The notes under the pieces: generated by a model
Seen by the model: only the letters and a program-made list of their open reading frames with translations
Database searches by the model: none
Told to the model about the DNA's origin: nothing
Made by a program: the position numbers and the translations under genes
Source of the DNA: Flavobacterium ranwuense
GTDB lineage: Bacteria > Bacteroidota > Bacteroidia > Flavobacteriales > Flavobacteriaceae
Assembly: GCF_004349315.1 (NCBI RefSeq)
Contig: NZ_SMLH01000001.1
Location: forward strand, 868,001 to 932,000
Direction: 5' to 3'
Length of the DNA stretch: 64,000 bases
Part shown: piece after piece, positions 17,722-26,705 of the stretch
How positions within the stretch are numbered: the first letter of the stretch is position 1
How the letters are laid out: each line of letters begins with the position of its first letter

Positions 17722-18588
17722 ATGGAATCGAAGCAGTTAAAATGGGTGTACTTGATGGTTCTTGCCTTGGTTTGGGGAAGTTCATTTATATTAATAAAAA
17801 AAGGACTAATTGGTTTGACAGCTTTACAATTGGGATCGTTGCGAATCATTTTTGCAGCTGTTTTTTTATTGCTGATAGGATTTAAAAGTTTATCCAAAAT
17901 TCCAGTGCACAAATGGAAGTTCATTGCCTTAACTTCTCTTTTTGGGACATTTATGCCAGCTTACCTGTTTGCGATAGCCCAGACAGAAATTGATAGTTCT
18001 GTGAGTTCTATTTTGAATTCTCTTACTCCTTTGAATACATTGATTTTAGGCGCTTTGGTTTTTGGATTGCAATTCAAAAGAAATCAAATTTTTGGAATTC
18101 TGATTGGTCTAATAGGAAGCGCCTTGTTGATTTTGAACGGGGCTATCCATCATCCGGAACAAAACTATTATTATGCTATTTTAGTTTTAATAGCTTCAAT
18201 ATGTTATGCAGTCAATGTGAATTTAATCAAAAAACACCTGCATGATTTGAGTCCGTTGAGTATTACTACCGGTAACTTTATGGTGTTGTTTTTTCCGGCC
18301 TTCATCATCTTGTTTTTCTCCGGTTTCTTCGAAGTGGTACACGATGTGAATGTGCAGGAATCGGTTTTGTTTATAATGGTTCTTGGGGTTGTAGGAACGG
18401 GAATTGCGAATATCCTGTTCTTTAAACTCATCCAAATGTCTTCACCGGTTTTCGCTACCTCGGTAACGTATTTGATTCCTGTTGTTGCTTTTTGCTGGGG
18501 ATTATTAGACAATGAAATGCTTACACCGGTTCAGTTTTTTGGTGCATTTATTGTTTTAATCGGCGTGTATTTGTCGGCTAAGAAGTAG
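17722..18588 (+). CDS. EamA/DMT family transporter
   Basis: A 288-residue inner-membrane protein with ten hydrophobic segments in two EamA repeats (first WVYLMVLALVWGSSFILIKK, second from about 150). This is the usual drug/metabolite transporter size. The substrate cannot be inferred, and there are no functional neighbours. Confidence 0.88.
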   Translation: MESKQLKWVYLMVLALVWGSSFILIKKGLIGLTALQLGSLRIIFAAVFLLLIGFKSLSKIPVHKWKFIALTSLFGTFMPAYLFAIAQTEIDSSVSSILNSLTPLNTLILGALVFGLQFKRNQIFGILIGLIGSALLILNGAIHHPEQNYYYAILVLIASICYAVNVNLIKKHLHDLSPLSITTGNFMVLFFPAFIILFFSGFFEVVHDVNVQESVLFIMVLGVVGTGIANILFFKLIQMSSPVFATSVTYLIPVVAFCWGLLDNEMLTPVQFFGAFIVLIGVYLSAKK

Positions 18589-18589
18589 T

Positions 18590-18626
18590 GTTCAGTGATC
18601 AGTATTCAGTGATCAGTGATCAGTTT
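18590..18626. repeat. short tandem CAGTGATCAGT repeats
   Basis: TTCAGTGATCAGT occurs twice, followed by another GATCAGT, immediately after the EamA stop. A similar degenerate run (TCAGTGCTCAGT, AGTGTTCAGC) follows the phosphopantetheinyl transferase at 29875. The rest of the gap to 18790 shows nothing clear. Confidence 0.5.
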
Positions 18627-18790
18627 GAAAAGGATAGATTTCAGTAGAGCAACAAATTTATTCAAAAACTTTATAATACCATGTAAACATAGAATTTACT
18701 GGATTCTGTTGTTGTGATTTCTCCTTCGTCGAAATGACTAACAGACACTGTTTTATTCCAGTAAAAAGAAAGTTTAAATAGCATAAAACA

Positions 18791-18822
18791 ACAAAGGCTG
18801 CCTAAAAAGACAGCCTTTGTTT
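18791..18822. terminator. intrinsic terminator
   Basis: ACAAAGGCTG and CAGCCTTTGT form a perfect 10-bp stem with a 10-nt loop, 18 bp after the M16 peptidase stop (minus strand). T runs are weak on both sides. Confidence 0.7.
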
Positions 18823-18839
18823 GTTAATTCAAGTTTTGA

Positions 18840-20888
18840 TTATTGAAAATCAGCATCTGAAACACCTTCGTTGATTTTTACATCAGACATTTTTATATCC
18901 AATTCAAATCCTACATTTTGGATGATGTTAAAAGGAATTTTAACCCCTTTTACTTCTTTGTAATCCCCATAATTGGTAGTTTGAGTGATGGTTTGACCAC
19001 CTTGTACCATTGTTTTTGATTCGGATACTTTCAGTCCGGAAGTTACATCGTAATAGAATGTTGTTTTTCCATTTTTTACAGCATACGCATCTTTTCCACT
19101 GATTGTTTCGATACCGCTCAATACCAATCCTTCTTTTTTAGAAAGCAATAACTCTTCGAAAGTTGTTGCGCTTGCTTTCATTTCAGTAAGATCATTCCCT
19201 TCAATGTTTTTACGTTGCCCTTGTTGCATGATGTAAGCTCCTTTTTCATTGATAACTTGTTTCATCAAACTCATGGTTCCCATCGCTAATTCAACCATTA
19301 ATTTTCCTTTAGCATCTATCTTAGAAGTAAAACTTAAAGGAGAAGGTGCTTGAGGAATAGTTGTAGTTCCATTCATTACAATCGTTTTAACGGCAGAAGC
19401 TGCTTTTTCTCCGCCAATAGCTTTGATGTAATTGTCAATAACGCTTTTGGCAGTTACGCCTGCAGGAATGTCTTTTTTGAAAACGGGTTTTTCCAATGGA
19501 TTACCGTATTTGTCAAAATAAAACATTGGAATTTTTAGTTTTTCCAAAGCAGGAATCACTTCCGACCCTTTTCCGGCAATAATGATTCGTTTGTTGTCTA
19601 AAAGGAAATATTTGTTGGCTGCACGAAGTACATCATCTGCAGTCACTGCATTGATAGTTTTGATATAATTTTCATAAAAATCTTTTGGAAGATCTTCTGT
19701 CTCTATATTCAAGGCATATCGGGCAATTGATTGCGGTTTTTCTACCTGCATAACAAATCGTCCGATGTAACCGGCTTTAGTGTTGCTCAGCAATTCCTCG
19801 CTTACTTTCTCAGTACGTATTTTTTTAATTTCTTTGATGAATTCAACTACTGCGCTATCTGTAACTACGTTTCTTACCGCCGAAGTCGATCTTAATTTAG
19901 TCACGTATTTTCCGCTTCCTATTATGGAACTGGCACCGTAAGTCCATGCGTGTTTTTCTCTTAAATTCATATTAAGGTAACTATTGAAGTCACCGCCAAG
20001 AATGTACGTTGCGATTACAGCAGGGAAGAAATCAGGATCACTCATCTTTAAATTCAATGTATTCACTAATGAAATCTCCGATTGTACTGCATTAGGAACA
20101 TCAACAAAATTGATTTGAGTAAACGGGACATTTTCCGGTGTTGCGTAGGTCAGTTTTGGTGTGCTTCTTTTTTGCCAAGATCCAAATAGTTGCTCTACAA
20201 TTGGTTTTGCTTCTTTGTATTTGATGTCTCCAATGATCACCAGATAAGCGTTTTCGGGAACAAAATAATTAGCATAATTGGCTTGAATATCCGCAAGAGT
20301 TACGTTTTTAATCGTTTCTTCGGTCATGTATTCTCCTGAAGGGTGGTTTTTTCCAAAAGCAAGTGCATCGACAACTCTGTTTGCAATTGCAGGAACACTT
20401 TTTTCCTGAGATTTAAGTCCTTCCAGTAATTTCGCTTTCTCTTTCTCGAATTCTTCCTGAGTAAAGTTTGGGTGTAAAGCTCCGTAAGACATCAATTCCA
20501 ATATTCGTTTAGAATATTTAGAAAGTGCGCTTGCATAAGCTCCCTGTGAATTAAAATTAAGATCAGCCCCTAGAAAATCAATCTCTTCGTTGAAAGCATC
20601 TTTTGCTAATTTTTTACTCCCGTTTCCTATCATGGTGCTCGTCAATTCATCAACTCCTTTTTTATTGCCTTCAGCATAAGGAGCGTTGTCCAGCGAAAGA
20701 CTGAAGCTGACTTTTGGTAGTTTATGATTTTCAACAATCATTACCTTCAAACCATTTGACATAACAAAAGTTTGTGGTTTTTTGATGTTTACTACTGGTG
20801 AAGCTCCAGGTTTAGGTTGTGTACGATCTTGTGCCTGCATAATTCCTGTTACCAACAAAATGAATACTAATATATTTGTTTTTTTCAT
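18840..20888 (-). CDS. M16 family peptidase-like protein, probably non-catalytic partner
   Basis: A 682-residue exported protein with a signal peptide at 1-19 (VTGIMQAQ). Two M16 domains are followed by a C-terminal extension of about 200 residues with a beta-rich, outer-membrane-assembly-like look. The HxxEH zinc motif is absent; the matching position reads KGVDELTSTMIGNG. In two-subunit M16B enzymes one partner lacks the metal site, and the gene 13 bp upstream encodes a partner with it. A heterodimeric periplasmic peptidase is inferred. Confidence 0.85.
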   Translation of the reverse strand: MKKTNILVFILLVTGIMQAQDRTQPKPGASPVVNIKKPQTFVMSNGLKVMIVENHKLPKVSFSLSLDNAPYAEGNKKGVDELTSTMIGNGSKKLAKDAFNEEIDFLGADLNFNSQGAYASALSKYSKRILELMSYGALHPNFTQEEFEKEKAKLLEGLKSQEKSVPAIANRVVDALAFGKNHPSGEYMTEETIKNVTLADIQANYANYFVPENAYLVIIGDIKYKEAKPIVEQLFGSWQKRSTPKLTYATPENVPFTQINFVDVPNAVQSEISLVNTLNLKMSDPDFFPAVIATYILGGDFNSYLNMNLREKHAWTYGASSIIGSGKYVTKLRSTSAVRNVVTDSAVVEFIKEIKKIRTEKVSEELLSNTKAGYIGRFVMQVEKPQSIARYALNIETEDLPKDFYENYIKTINAVTADDVLRAANKYFLLDNKRIIIAGKGSEVIPALEKLKIPMFYFDKYGNPLEKPVFKKDIPAGVTAKSVIDNYIKAIGGEKAASAVKTIVMNGTTTIPQAPSPLSFTSKIDAKGKLMVELAMGTMSLMKQVINEKGAYIMQQGQRKNIEGNDLTEMKASATTFEELLLSKKEGLVLSGIETISGKDAYAVKNGKTTFYYDVTSGLKVSESKTMVQGGQTITQTTNYGDYKEVKGVKIPFNIIQNVGFELDIKMSDVKINEGVSDADFQ

Positions 20889-20901
20889 GATTTAGAATGT
20901 C

Positions 20902-22227
20902 TTAGTTTTTAGCCTGTTCTGTGGAAGGAATATAATCCAAAAGTAATCTTTGGTTTGGATTCAAATATTTTTTTGCAACGTCTCTAATTTCCTCACGAGT
21001 GATAGAGTGTAAAAGTTCTATCTCGGTGTTAATTAAATTAATATCGCCATAAAGCATATAATAGGTTGCTAAATTTTCGGCAATTCCCTCTACATTTGAA
21101 TTGGCATTCACAAAATTATTGTCAAACTTATTTTGTAATTTTTGAAAGTCTTTTTCAGAAATTAATTCGGTTTGAATTTTTACAATTTCTTCATCAATTT
21201 CTTTTAGGATATCGGCGGCTGTGTTAGTTCCCATTGGCAAGCCATACAAAATATACATTCCATAATCTTCCTGACTAAAACCAACAGCACCTATTTGTAA
21301 GGCCATTTTTTTCTCATCAACTATTTTTTTGTACAATTTAGAACTTTTACCATCACTTAAATAAGAAGAGATGAAATCCAAAACTCTGGCATCTCTTGTT
21401 TTCATTGAGGGTGTTCTGTACGAAGCAACTAACATTGGAATCTGGATGTTAGCATCCTGATATGTAGCTTTTACAGTTTGAGTGATTGGTTCTTCAACAA
21501 AAATTTGTTTCGTTACAGCAGTTCCTTTTTTTATTGGTCCAAAATATTTCTGAATCCATTCTTTGGCTTGATTTTTTTCAAAATCACCGGCAACGACTAA
21601 AACAGCGTTGTTTGGAATGTAGAATTTTTTATTGAATGCTTGAAATTCTTCTAAGGTTGCGGCATCCAAATCCTTCATTGAACCAATGGTAGTCCAGCGA
21701 TACGGATGATTCTTGAACATGTTTTCTTTTACAACCGTAAGAATGTTTCCATAAGGACGATTGTCAAAACTAGTTCTTTTCTCTTCTTTTACTACTTCAT
21801 TTTGAGTATCAACACCAATTTGATTGATTACAGGATGCATTAATCTTTCGGATTCCATCCAAAGGGCTAATTCTAAATTATTAGAAGGAAATACTTCGTA
21901 ATAGTACGTTCTGTCATCCGAAGTGTTAGCATTGTTTGTTCCTCCGTTTGAACTTACAATTTTCATCCATTCACCACGTTTGATGTTTTCAGTTCCTTCA
22001 AATAATAAATGTTCAAAGAAATGGGCAAAACCAGTTCGATCCGGTTTCTCATCTTTGGAACCCACATGATACATCACAGAAGTAACAACTACAGGCGCAG
22101 AAGGGTCGTTATGTAAAATGACATGCATGCCATTATCTAAATTGTATTCTTCGAAAACTACTTTTTGAGCCGAAGCTACTCCACCAAGCATGAGCGCTGT
22201 ACTTAAGGCCATTATTGATTTTTTCAT
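20902..22227 (-). CDS. M16 family zinc metallopeptidase, catalytic partner
   Basis: A 441-residue exported protein (signal peptide 1-20, GGVASAQ). The inverted zinc motif is H69-F-F-E72-H73 (FAHFFEHLLFEG), and a downstream glutamate segment (NEVVKEEKRT) supplies the third ligand. It is cotranscribed with the longer M16 protein that lacks this motif. The likely role is degradation of peptides in the periplasm. It is divergent from rplU with a 232-bp gap. Confidence 0.9.
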   Translation of the reverse strand: MKKSIMALSTALMLGGVASAQKVVFEEYNLDNGMHVILHNDPSAPVVVTSVMYHVGSKDEKPDRTGFAHFFEHLLFEGTENIKRGEWMKIVSSNGGTNNANTSDDRTYYYEVFPSNNLELALWMESERLMHPVINQIGVDTQNEVVKEEKRTSFDNRPYGNILTVVKENMFKNHPYRWTTIGSMKDLDAATLEEFQAFNKKFYIPNNAVLVVAGDFEKNQAKEWIQKYFGPIKKGTAVTKQIFVEEPITQTVKATYQDANIQIPMLVASYRTPSMKTRDARVLDFISSYLSDGKSSKLYKKIVDEKKMALQIGAVGFSQEDYGMYILYGLPMGTNTAADILKEIDEEIVKIQTELISEKDFQKLQNKFDNNFVNANSNVEGIAENLATYYMLYGDINLINTEIELLHSITREEIRDVAKKYLNPNQRLLLDYIPSTEQAKN

Positions 22228-22399
22228 ATGGATTAATAATTTTTTATTTTCTATAAGTAACGAAAAAGAGGGTATTGTTACATCAAAAATACTACAGAAT
22301 AAAACTTTAACAACTGTTCATTTGTGTTTTTCCTCAATTGGCTTCAAAAGTATGATAAATCAGGGAGTTAGTGTTGGGGAATATTTTTTGTTTTACTAA

Positions 22400-22429
22400 T
22401 TGCAGGTTAAATATTTAATTGTATATTTG
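22400..22429 (+). promoter_or_regulatory. promoter of rplU-rpmA
   Basis: TTG at 22400-22402, an exact 19-nt spacer and TATATTTG at 22422-22429, a perfect match to the Bacteroidota consensus. The rplU ATG is 31 nt downstream. The other side of the gap has a TACTTTTG (22352 to 22345, minus) that may serve the M16 genes. Confidence 0.82.
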
Positions 22430-22459
22430 CAACCTTAAAAATTATTAAAACAATTCAGT

Positions 22460-22882
22460 ATGTATGCAATCGTAGAGATAGCAGGGCAACAGTTCAAAGT
22501 AAGCAAAGACTTAAAGGTTTATGTTCACCGTTTGACTAATGAAGAAGGTTCAAAAGTTTCTTTTGACAAAGTTCTTTTATTAGATGATAACGGAACTATC
22601 ACTTTAGGCGCCCCAGCTATAGAAGGTGCTTCAGTAGAAGCTAAAGTGTTACAACACTTAAAAGGAGATAAAGTTATCGTTTTCAAAAAGAAAAGAAGAA
22701 AAGGATACAAAAAGAGAAATGGTCACAGACAATATCTTACTCAAATTGTAATTGAAGGTATTACTGGTGTTGGTGCTAAAAAAGCGGCTCCTAAAAAAGC
22801 AGCAGTTGAAGCAACTACAGAAGAAGTAGAAGCTCCTAAGAAAAAGGTAGCTAAAGCTAAAAAAGAAGATACACAAGAATAA
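22460..22882 (+). CDS. rplU: 50S ribosomal protein L21 with lysine/alanine tail
   Basis: Residues 1-103 are a standard L21 (MYAIVEIAGQQFKVSKDLK and GDKVIVFKKKRRKGYKKRNG). The last 37 or so residues are a low-complexity Lys/Ala/Glu tail (KKAAPKKAAVEATTEEVEA), seen in many Bacteroidota L21 proteins. It starts an L21-L27 operon 25 bp before rpmA. Confidence 0.96.
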   Translation: MYAIVEIAGQQFKVSKDLKVYVHRLTNEEGSKVSFDKVLLLDDNGTITLGAPAIEGASVEAKVLQHLKGDKVIVFKKKRRKGYKKRNGHRQYLTQIVIEGITGVGAKKAAPKKAAVEATTEEVEAPKKKVAKAKKEDTQE

Positions 22883-22907
22883 TAACAAAATATAAAACTA
22901 ATACGTC

Positions 22908-23174
22908 ATGGCTCACAAGAAAGGTGTCGGTAGTTCTAAGAATGGTAGAGAATCAGAATCAAAACGTTTAGGTGTTAAGATTTTTGGTGGTCAAGCTGCT
23001 ATTGCTGGGAACATCATCGTAAGACAAAGAGGTTCAAAACATAATCCAGGTGCAAACGTTTACATCAGTAAAGATCACACACTACACGCAAGAGTAGATG
23101 GAGTTGTTTTCTTCCAAAAGAAAAGAGATAATAAATCATACGTTTCTATCCTTCCATTTGAAGTTGAAGCATAA
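22908..23174 (+). CDS. rpmA: 50S ribosomal protein L27
   Basis: An 88-residue protein beginning [20 protein letters not shown], with [18 protein letters not shown], fully typical of L27. The N-terminus reaches the peptidyl-transferase centre. The mature-type MAHKKG start shows that no cleavable extension of the Firmicutes kind is present. Confidence 0.97.
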   Translation: MAHKKGVGSSKNGRESESKRLGVKIFGGQAAIAGNIIVRQRGSKHNPGANVYISKDHTLHARVDGVVFFQKKRDNKSYVSILPFEVEA

Positions 23175-23193
23175 TTGATTTTCTCAATTATTC

Positions 23194-23225
23194 AAAACCC
23201 GTTTCGAAAGAAGCGGGTTTTTTTG
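23194..23225 (+). terminator. intrinsic terminator of rplU-rpmA
   Basis: ACCCGTTTC and GAAGCGGGT form a 9-bp stem around a GAAA loop, followed by seven T. Confidence 0.9.
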
Positions 23226-23357
23226 TTTCCTCACCCCAGCCCGAAGCTTCGGGACTCTCCAGGGGAAAGGAAAATGAATGGATTGCGTGATTTTTAAAAC
23301 GATAGGGTAGTTCGTTTGAGAATCAATTATTGATTGTTCGTCACCGTAGGATGCATC

Positions 23358-23385
23358 GTAGAGACGCACTGCAGTGCGTCTCTAC
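23358..23385. repeat. perfect 28-bp palindrome, GTAGAGACGCACTG type
   Basis: GTAGAGACGCACTG is followed directly by its exact reverse complement CAGTGCGTCTCTAC, with no loop. A degenerate 27-bp copy lies at 50421-50447. This palindrome type is scattered through many bacterial genomes between genes. No T run follows, so it is not a simple terminator. The rest of the 266-bp gap holds the rpmA terminator and a GAAGCTTC palindrome at about 23242-23249. Confidence 0.8.
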
Positions 23386-23440
23386 CCGAAAAAACGTAAA
23401 ATCTCTGCCAAACTGGGGATATTTCGTAAGCTCGGAATGA

Positions 23441-24892
23441 TTATTTCCTTTTTTTATCCAATTCTATTTTTTTGTTTTTCGCCGTTTCTAACATATTGTT
23501 TAAATTTTCTCTGTCAAAATATTGGCCTTTTGTAAAAACAGCACGGACTTTATTGATTGCTCTGATATCAATCAAAGGATTTTCATCCAGAATTACCAAA
23601 TCGGCTATTTTTCCTTCGTTTATAGAACCCATGTTATCTGACTTCTTTAAGAATTTTGCTCCGTTAATGGTGGCGGTTTTCAAAATGTCTTTGGGTTGCA
23701 TACCGGCATTTTGAAACAACTCGAGTTCTTCTATTAAGGCAGCTGCGGGATAAACAAATGTGTTTAATGCAGCAGAATCGCTTCCTGCCAATATGGTAAC
23801 ACCGGCTTTTTGCATCAATGGAACTTGTTTTGCTATGCGTTTGTATTTGTCTTTCTTTTGTTTCTTTTGTTCGACCGTTTCGCCTGCCATTCTCCCAATT
23901 CGCCATTGATAATTATCCGTAAAACGCTTGGTTAAATATTGAAGATATGCATCGTTTTGATGATTGTTTTCGTCTAAATAAGCCAATTGTTTGCCTCCTA
24001 TTAATGTAGGGGTTACTGTCATTCCTTTTTTAGCCAGTTTTTTATAATTCGAAATGGCTTTCTCTTGATTGAAATTTTTATTGTACAGTTGTTCAGCCTG
24101 ACCTCTTGTGATTTCTTTGGAATTGAGTTTTGAAATTATTTCCTTTTCATCACTTCCTAATCGTAAAACGTAGCTCGCATGTTCGATGCTGGAAAAGCCA
24201 TTGTCAATTAAGGTTTCAATACTGACATTTATCGGAATATGACCGGAAACGAGGTAGCCTCTATTGTGGGCGGCAAGTACGCTTTTTGTAAACAAAGGGA
24301 CTTCTAGTGTACTCTCGGTAATTTTAACAAAATCTACCTTGTAGCTGTCTAATTTATCAAGCATTGAATGGAGTTCAGCTTCATTGCTGATTTCTAAATC
24401 ACCTTTCCAAATTGAGTTTATTCCTTCTAGTTTTCTTCCGGCTGTAAAAATGGTTGGGCCAAGTAAACTGCCATTGTTTATTTGATCTCGCCAAGACAAT
24501 ACCTGTTCTCCCAAATCACTTGCGCAATCTCGAACAGTAGTAATTCCATAGGCTAAATATACCGGGAATAAAGCCAAATTATCTTCCACAAGATTTTCGC
24601 CTTCAATATGGATATGATTGTCCCATAGACCAGGAATTACGTATTTATTACCAGCGTCTATTTGATTAGAAGCGGGTACGTTGTCATAATTTTTATTTTT
24701 TTTACTTATGGCAATTATTTTGTTGTTCTCTATTAAAATGTTTCTGTTTTTTAATATTTTACCGGAAAGGACATCAACAACGTTCGTGTTTTTTATCAGC
24801 CATTGGCTGTCTGTTTTTTGTTGGTTGTTTTGGCTGTGTAGTGTTATAGTAAAAATAAATACTAAACATAGGGCAAGAAGTTTCTTTGGCAT
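23441..24892 (-). CDS. exported amidohydrolase family protein
   Basis: This 483-residue protein from the ATG at 24892 has a signal peptide (MPKKLLALCLVFIFTITLHS). The frame runs 12 codons further, but that would break the signal. The imidazolonepropionase-like amidohydrolase fold shows a metal site at PGLWDNHIHIEG (H-x-H), later HIPINV, and the aspartate in ILAGSDSAALN, ending with GKIADLVILDENPL. The substrate is unknown; related exported enzymes include peptidases such as Xaa-Pro dipeptidases. Confidence 0.87.
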   Translation of the reverse strand: MPKKLLALCLVFIFTITLHSQNNQQKTDSQWLIKNTNVVDVLSGKILKNRNILIENNKIIAISKKNKNYDNVPASNQIDAGNKYVIPGLWDNHIHIEGENLVEDNLALFPVYLAYGITTVRDCASDLGEQVLSWRDQINNGSLLGPTIFTAGRKLEGINSIWKGDLEISNEAELHSMLDKLDSYKVDFVKITESTLEVPLFTKSVLAAHNRGYLVSGHIPINVSIETLIDNGFSSIEHASYVLRLGSDEKEIISKLNSKEITRGQAEQLYNKNFNQEKAISNYKKLAKKGMTVTPTLIGGKQLAYLDENNHQNDAYLQYLTKRFTDNYQWRIGRMAGETVEQKKQKKDKYKRIAKQVPLMQKAGVTILAGSDSAALNTFVYPAAALIEELELFQNAGMQPKDILKTATINGAKFLKKSDNMGSINEGKIADLVILDENPLIDIRAINKVRAVFTKGQYFDRENLNNMLETAKNKKIELDKKRK

Positions 24893-24960
24893 TTTTAATT
24901 TTTTTTCAAAAGTAAAAAAAAACTGCAACTATTGTAGTCGTTTTTGTTTTATGGGTAAAG

Positions 24961-25045
24961 ATTGCAAATTTGCACTATCGAACTGGAGACATAGCTGGGC
25001 AGTCGGGTCAAAGTCGGAGGCTTTGCACAACTGGAGAGATTTATA
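24961..25045. repeat. REP-like repeat, copy near the 3' end of the PQQ gene
   Basis: ATTGCAAATTTGCACTATCG then AACTG at 24961-24985 matches 26646-26670 at 21 of 25 positions in the same orientation. The remainder (AAGTCGGAGGCTTTGCACAA) resembles the GAAGTCAGGAGACTTCG unit at about 26520. The two copies flank the sugar dehydrogenase gene. Confidence 0.55.
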
Positions 25046-25070
25046 ATGAAAAAGTGGTTTTTAAATTCTT

Positions 25071-26342
25071 TTATTTTGTGGTGGTTACCCGCCAAATGGT
25101 GTTGGTTTTGTCGTCCGTAAGTAGTAAATCACCATTGGGTATGACAATTACACCAACTGGTCTCCCACGAACGATATCCTTTTTCGGATCTACAATGAAG
25201 CCAGTAAGGAAGTCTTCTGATTTGCCCGATGGTTTCCCGTCTTTAAAAGGGACGAAAATCATTTGGTAACCTGATATTATTTTTCGATTCCAAGAGCCAT
25301 GCTGTGCTATAAAGGCACCATTTCGGTACTTTTCAGGAAAAGAAGTTCCTGTATAAAATGCCAGTCCAAGGGATGCTGTATGTGCACCTAAAGGAAAATC
25401 AGGCACCAAGGTTTTTTTTACTAATTCGGGTTTCATTTCTTTTACTCTTACATCTACATGTTGTCCAAAATAAGCGTATGGCCAGCCATAAAAACCATTT
25501 TCTTTAACAGAAGTCAGGTAGTCGGGAACGAGGTTGTCTCCCAATCCATCACGTTCGTTTACCACTGTCCAAAGTGTTTTGGTTCCTGGCGCCCAACCCA
25601 TTCCTACTGGATTACGGAGTCCTGCTGCAAAGACTCGCAATTCAGAACCGTCGGGATTTACTTCTAATATATTGGCGCGGAGTAACTCGTTTGCCATTCC
25701 TTCTTCGGCGATGTTTGACCCGGAACCCACCGCAATATAAATTTTTGAGTTATCACTATTGGCAATAATATTTCTGGACCAGTGTCCGTTGTGCTTTCCT
25801 GCTGGAAGGTCGACAATCTTTTCTCCCTTGCCCGTTATTCTTGTTTGCCCTGCCTTATACGGATAGCGCAATATTGCATTGGTATTGGCAACATAAAACC
25901 AATTGCCTATCACTAACATACCGAAAGGTTGATTGAGTCCCTCGGTAAGAAAAGTTTCCCTTAAATCGGGAATGCCATCTTTATTGCTGTCTCGAAGTAA
26001 GGTAATAATATTAGCGCTGTGTTTTAAATTATTAGACCTCCATACGCCTTTCAGTGTGGCTCCAATTTGTTTGAGTAGGCTGTAATTGGAATTACTTTGA
26101 GCAACCAACACATCTCCATTTGGGGTTACATACATCCAACGCGGGTTTTTAAAACCATCCGCATATTTTGTCACCGTAAATCCCGGAGGTGCTATCGGTG
26201 TTTCACCTTCTTTCCATCCAATTACTTTAGAAAAATTGCCGTATGATTTGGTAGGAGCGCCAAGTGAATCGGTTTTAATGGTGCTTTGTGCGATACAAAA
26301 AAATGGCAATATGAGTAAAAATATAAATAGATAATTTTTCAT
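25071..26342 (-). CDS. PQQ-dependent sugar dehydrogenase-type beta-propeller
   Basis: A 423-residue exported protein (signal peptide ends FFCIAQ, about residue 19) of the glucose/sorbosone dehydrogenase family: PPGFTVTKYADGFKNPRWM, then GLNQPFGMLV, AAGLRNPVGMGWAP and GRPVGVIVIPNGDLLLTDD. Members are periplasmic quinoprotein oxidases. No PQQ synthesis genes are near, so the cofactor would be imported, or the protein binds sugar without PQQ. Dispersed repeats lie at both ends of the gene. Confidence 0.83.
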   Translation of the reverse strand: MKNYLFIFLLILPFFCIAQSTIKTDSLGAPTKSYGNFSKVIGWKEGETPIAPPGFTVTKYADGFKNPRWMYVTPNGDVLVAQSNSNYSLLKQIGATLKGVWRSNNLKHSANIITLLRDSNKDGIPDLRETFLTEGLNQPFGMLVIGNWFYVANTNAILRYPYKAGQTRITGKGEKIVDLPAGKHNGHWSRNIIANSDNSKIYIAVGSGSNIAEEGMANELLRANILEVNPDGSELRVFAAGLRNPVGMGWAPGTKTLWTVVNERDGLGDNLVPDYLTSVKENGFYGWPYAYFGQHVDVRVKEMKPELVKKTLVPDFPLGAHTASLGLAFYTGTSFPEKYRNGAFIAQHGSWNRKIISGYQMIFVPFKDGKPSGKSEDFLTGFIVDPKKDIVRGRPVGVIVIPNGDLLLTDDKTNTIWRVTTTK

Positions 26343-26362
26343 AATTATTTAATTTTTAAATA

Positions 26363-26552
26363 CTTACGAAGTTACGAAAGAGTTTTGGTAATCTGGCATC
26401 GTTATTTAGACATAAAGTTATATAATTATTGTTTAATGCAATTTAGATTATGCTTTAACTAATTTGAAACAATAAGCTGTGATGAAATTGATATCATATA
26501 TTGCTTACGAAGTCAGGAGACTTCGAAGAGAGTGGTTAATCTGGTAATGTTA
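26363..26552. repeat. degenerate direct repeat pair upstream of the PQQ gene
   Basis: CTTACGAAGTTACGAAAGAG with GGTAATCTGGCATCGTTA (26363-26404) is partly repeated as CTTACGAAGTCAGGAGACTT with GGTTAATCTGGTAATGTTA (26514-26552). This lies in the 363-bp gap 26343-26705, together with the REP-like copy at 26646-26670. I see no gene in the gap. Confidence 0.45.
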
Positions 26553-26645
26553 CTATGTTGTTGCTTTGTATTTGTGGAGATGCTTTTTATGTTTTTCGAT
26601 ATTGTTGTGGAAAGTTGATTTTGAGGATTATGTTTATGGGCACAA

Positions 26646-26670
26646 GTTGCAAATCTGCTTTATCGAACTG
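26646..26670. repeat. REP-like repeat, copy upstream of the PQQ gene
   Basis: GTTGCAAATCTGCTTTATCG then AACTG, matching 24961-24985 at 21 of 25 positions, preceded by GGGCACAA. Same orientation as the other copy. Confidence 0.55.
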
Positions 26671-26705
26671 AAGAAAAATCCTTATGGTCGGCTTTTTTGT
26701 TAATA

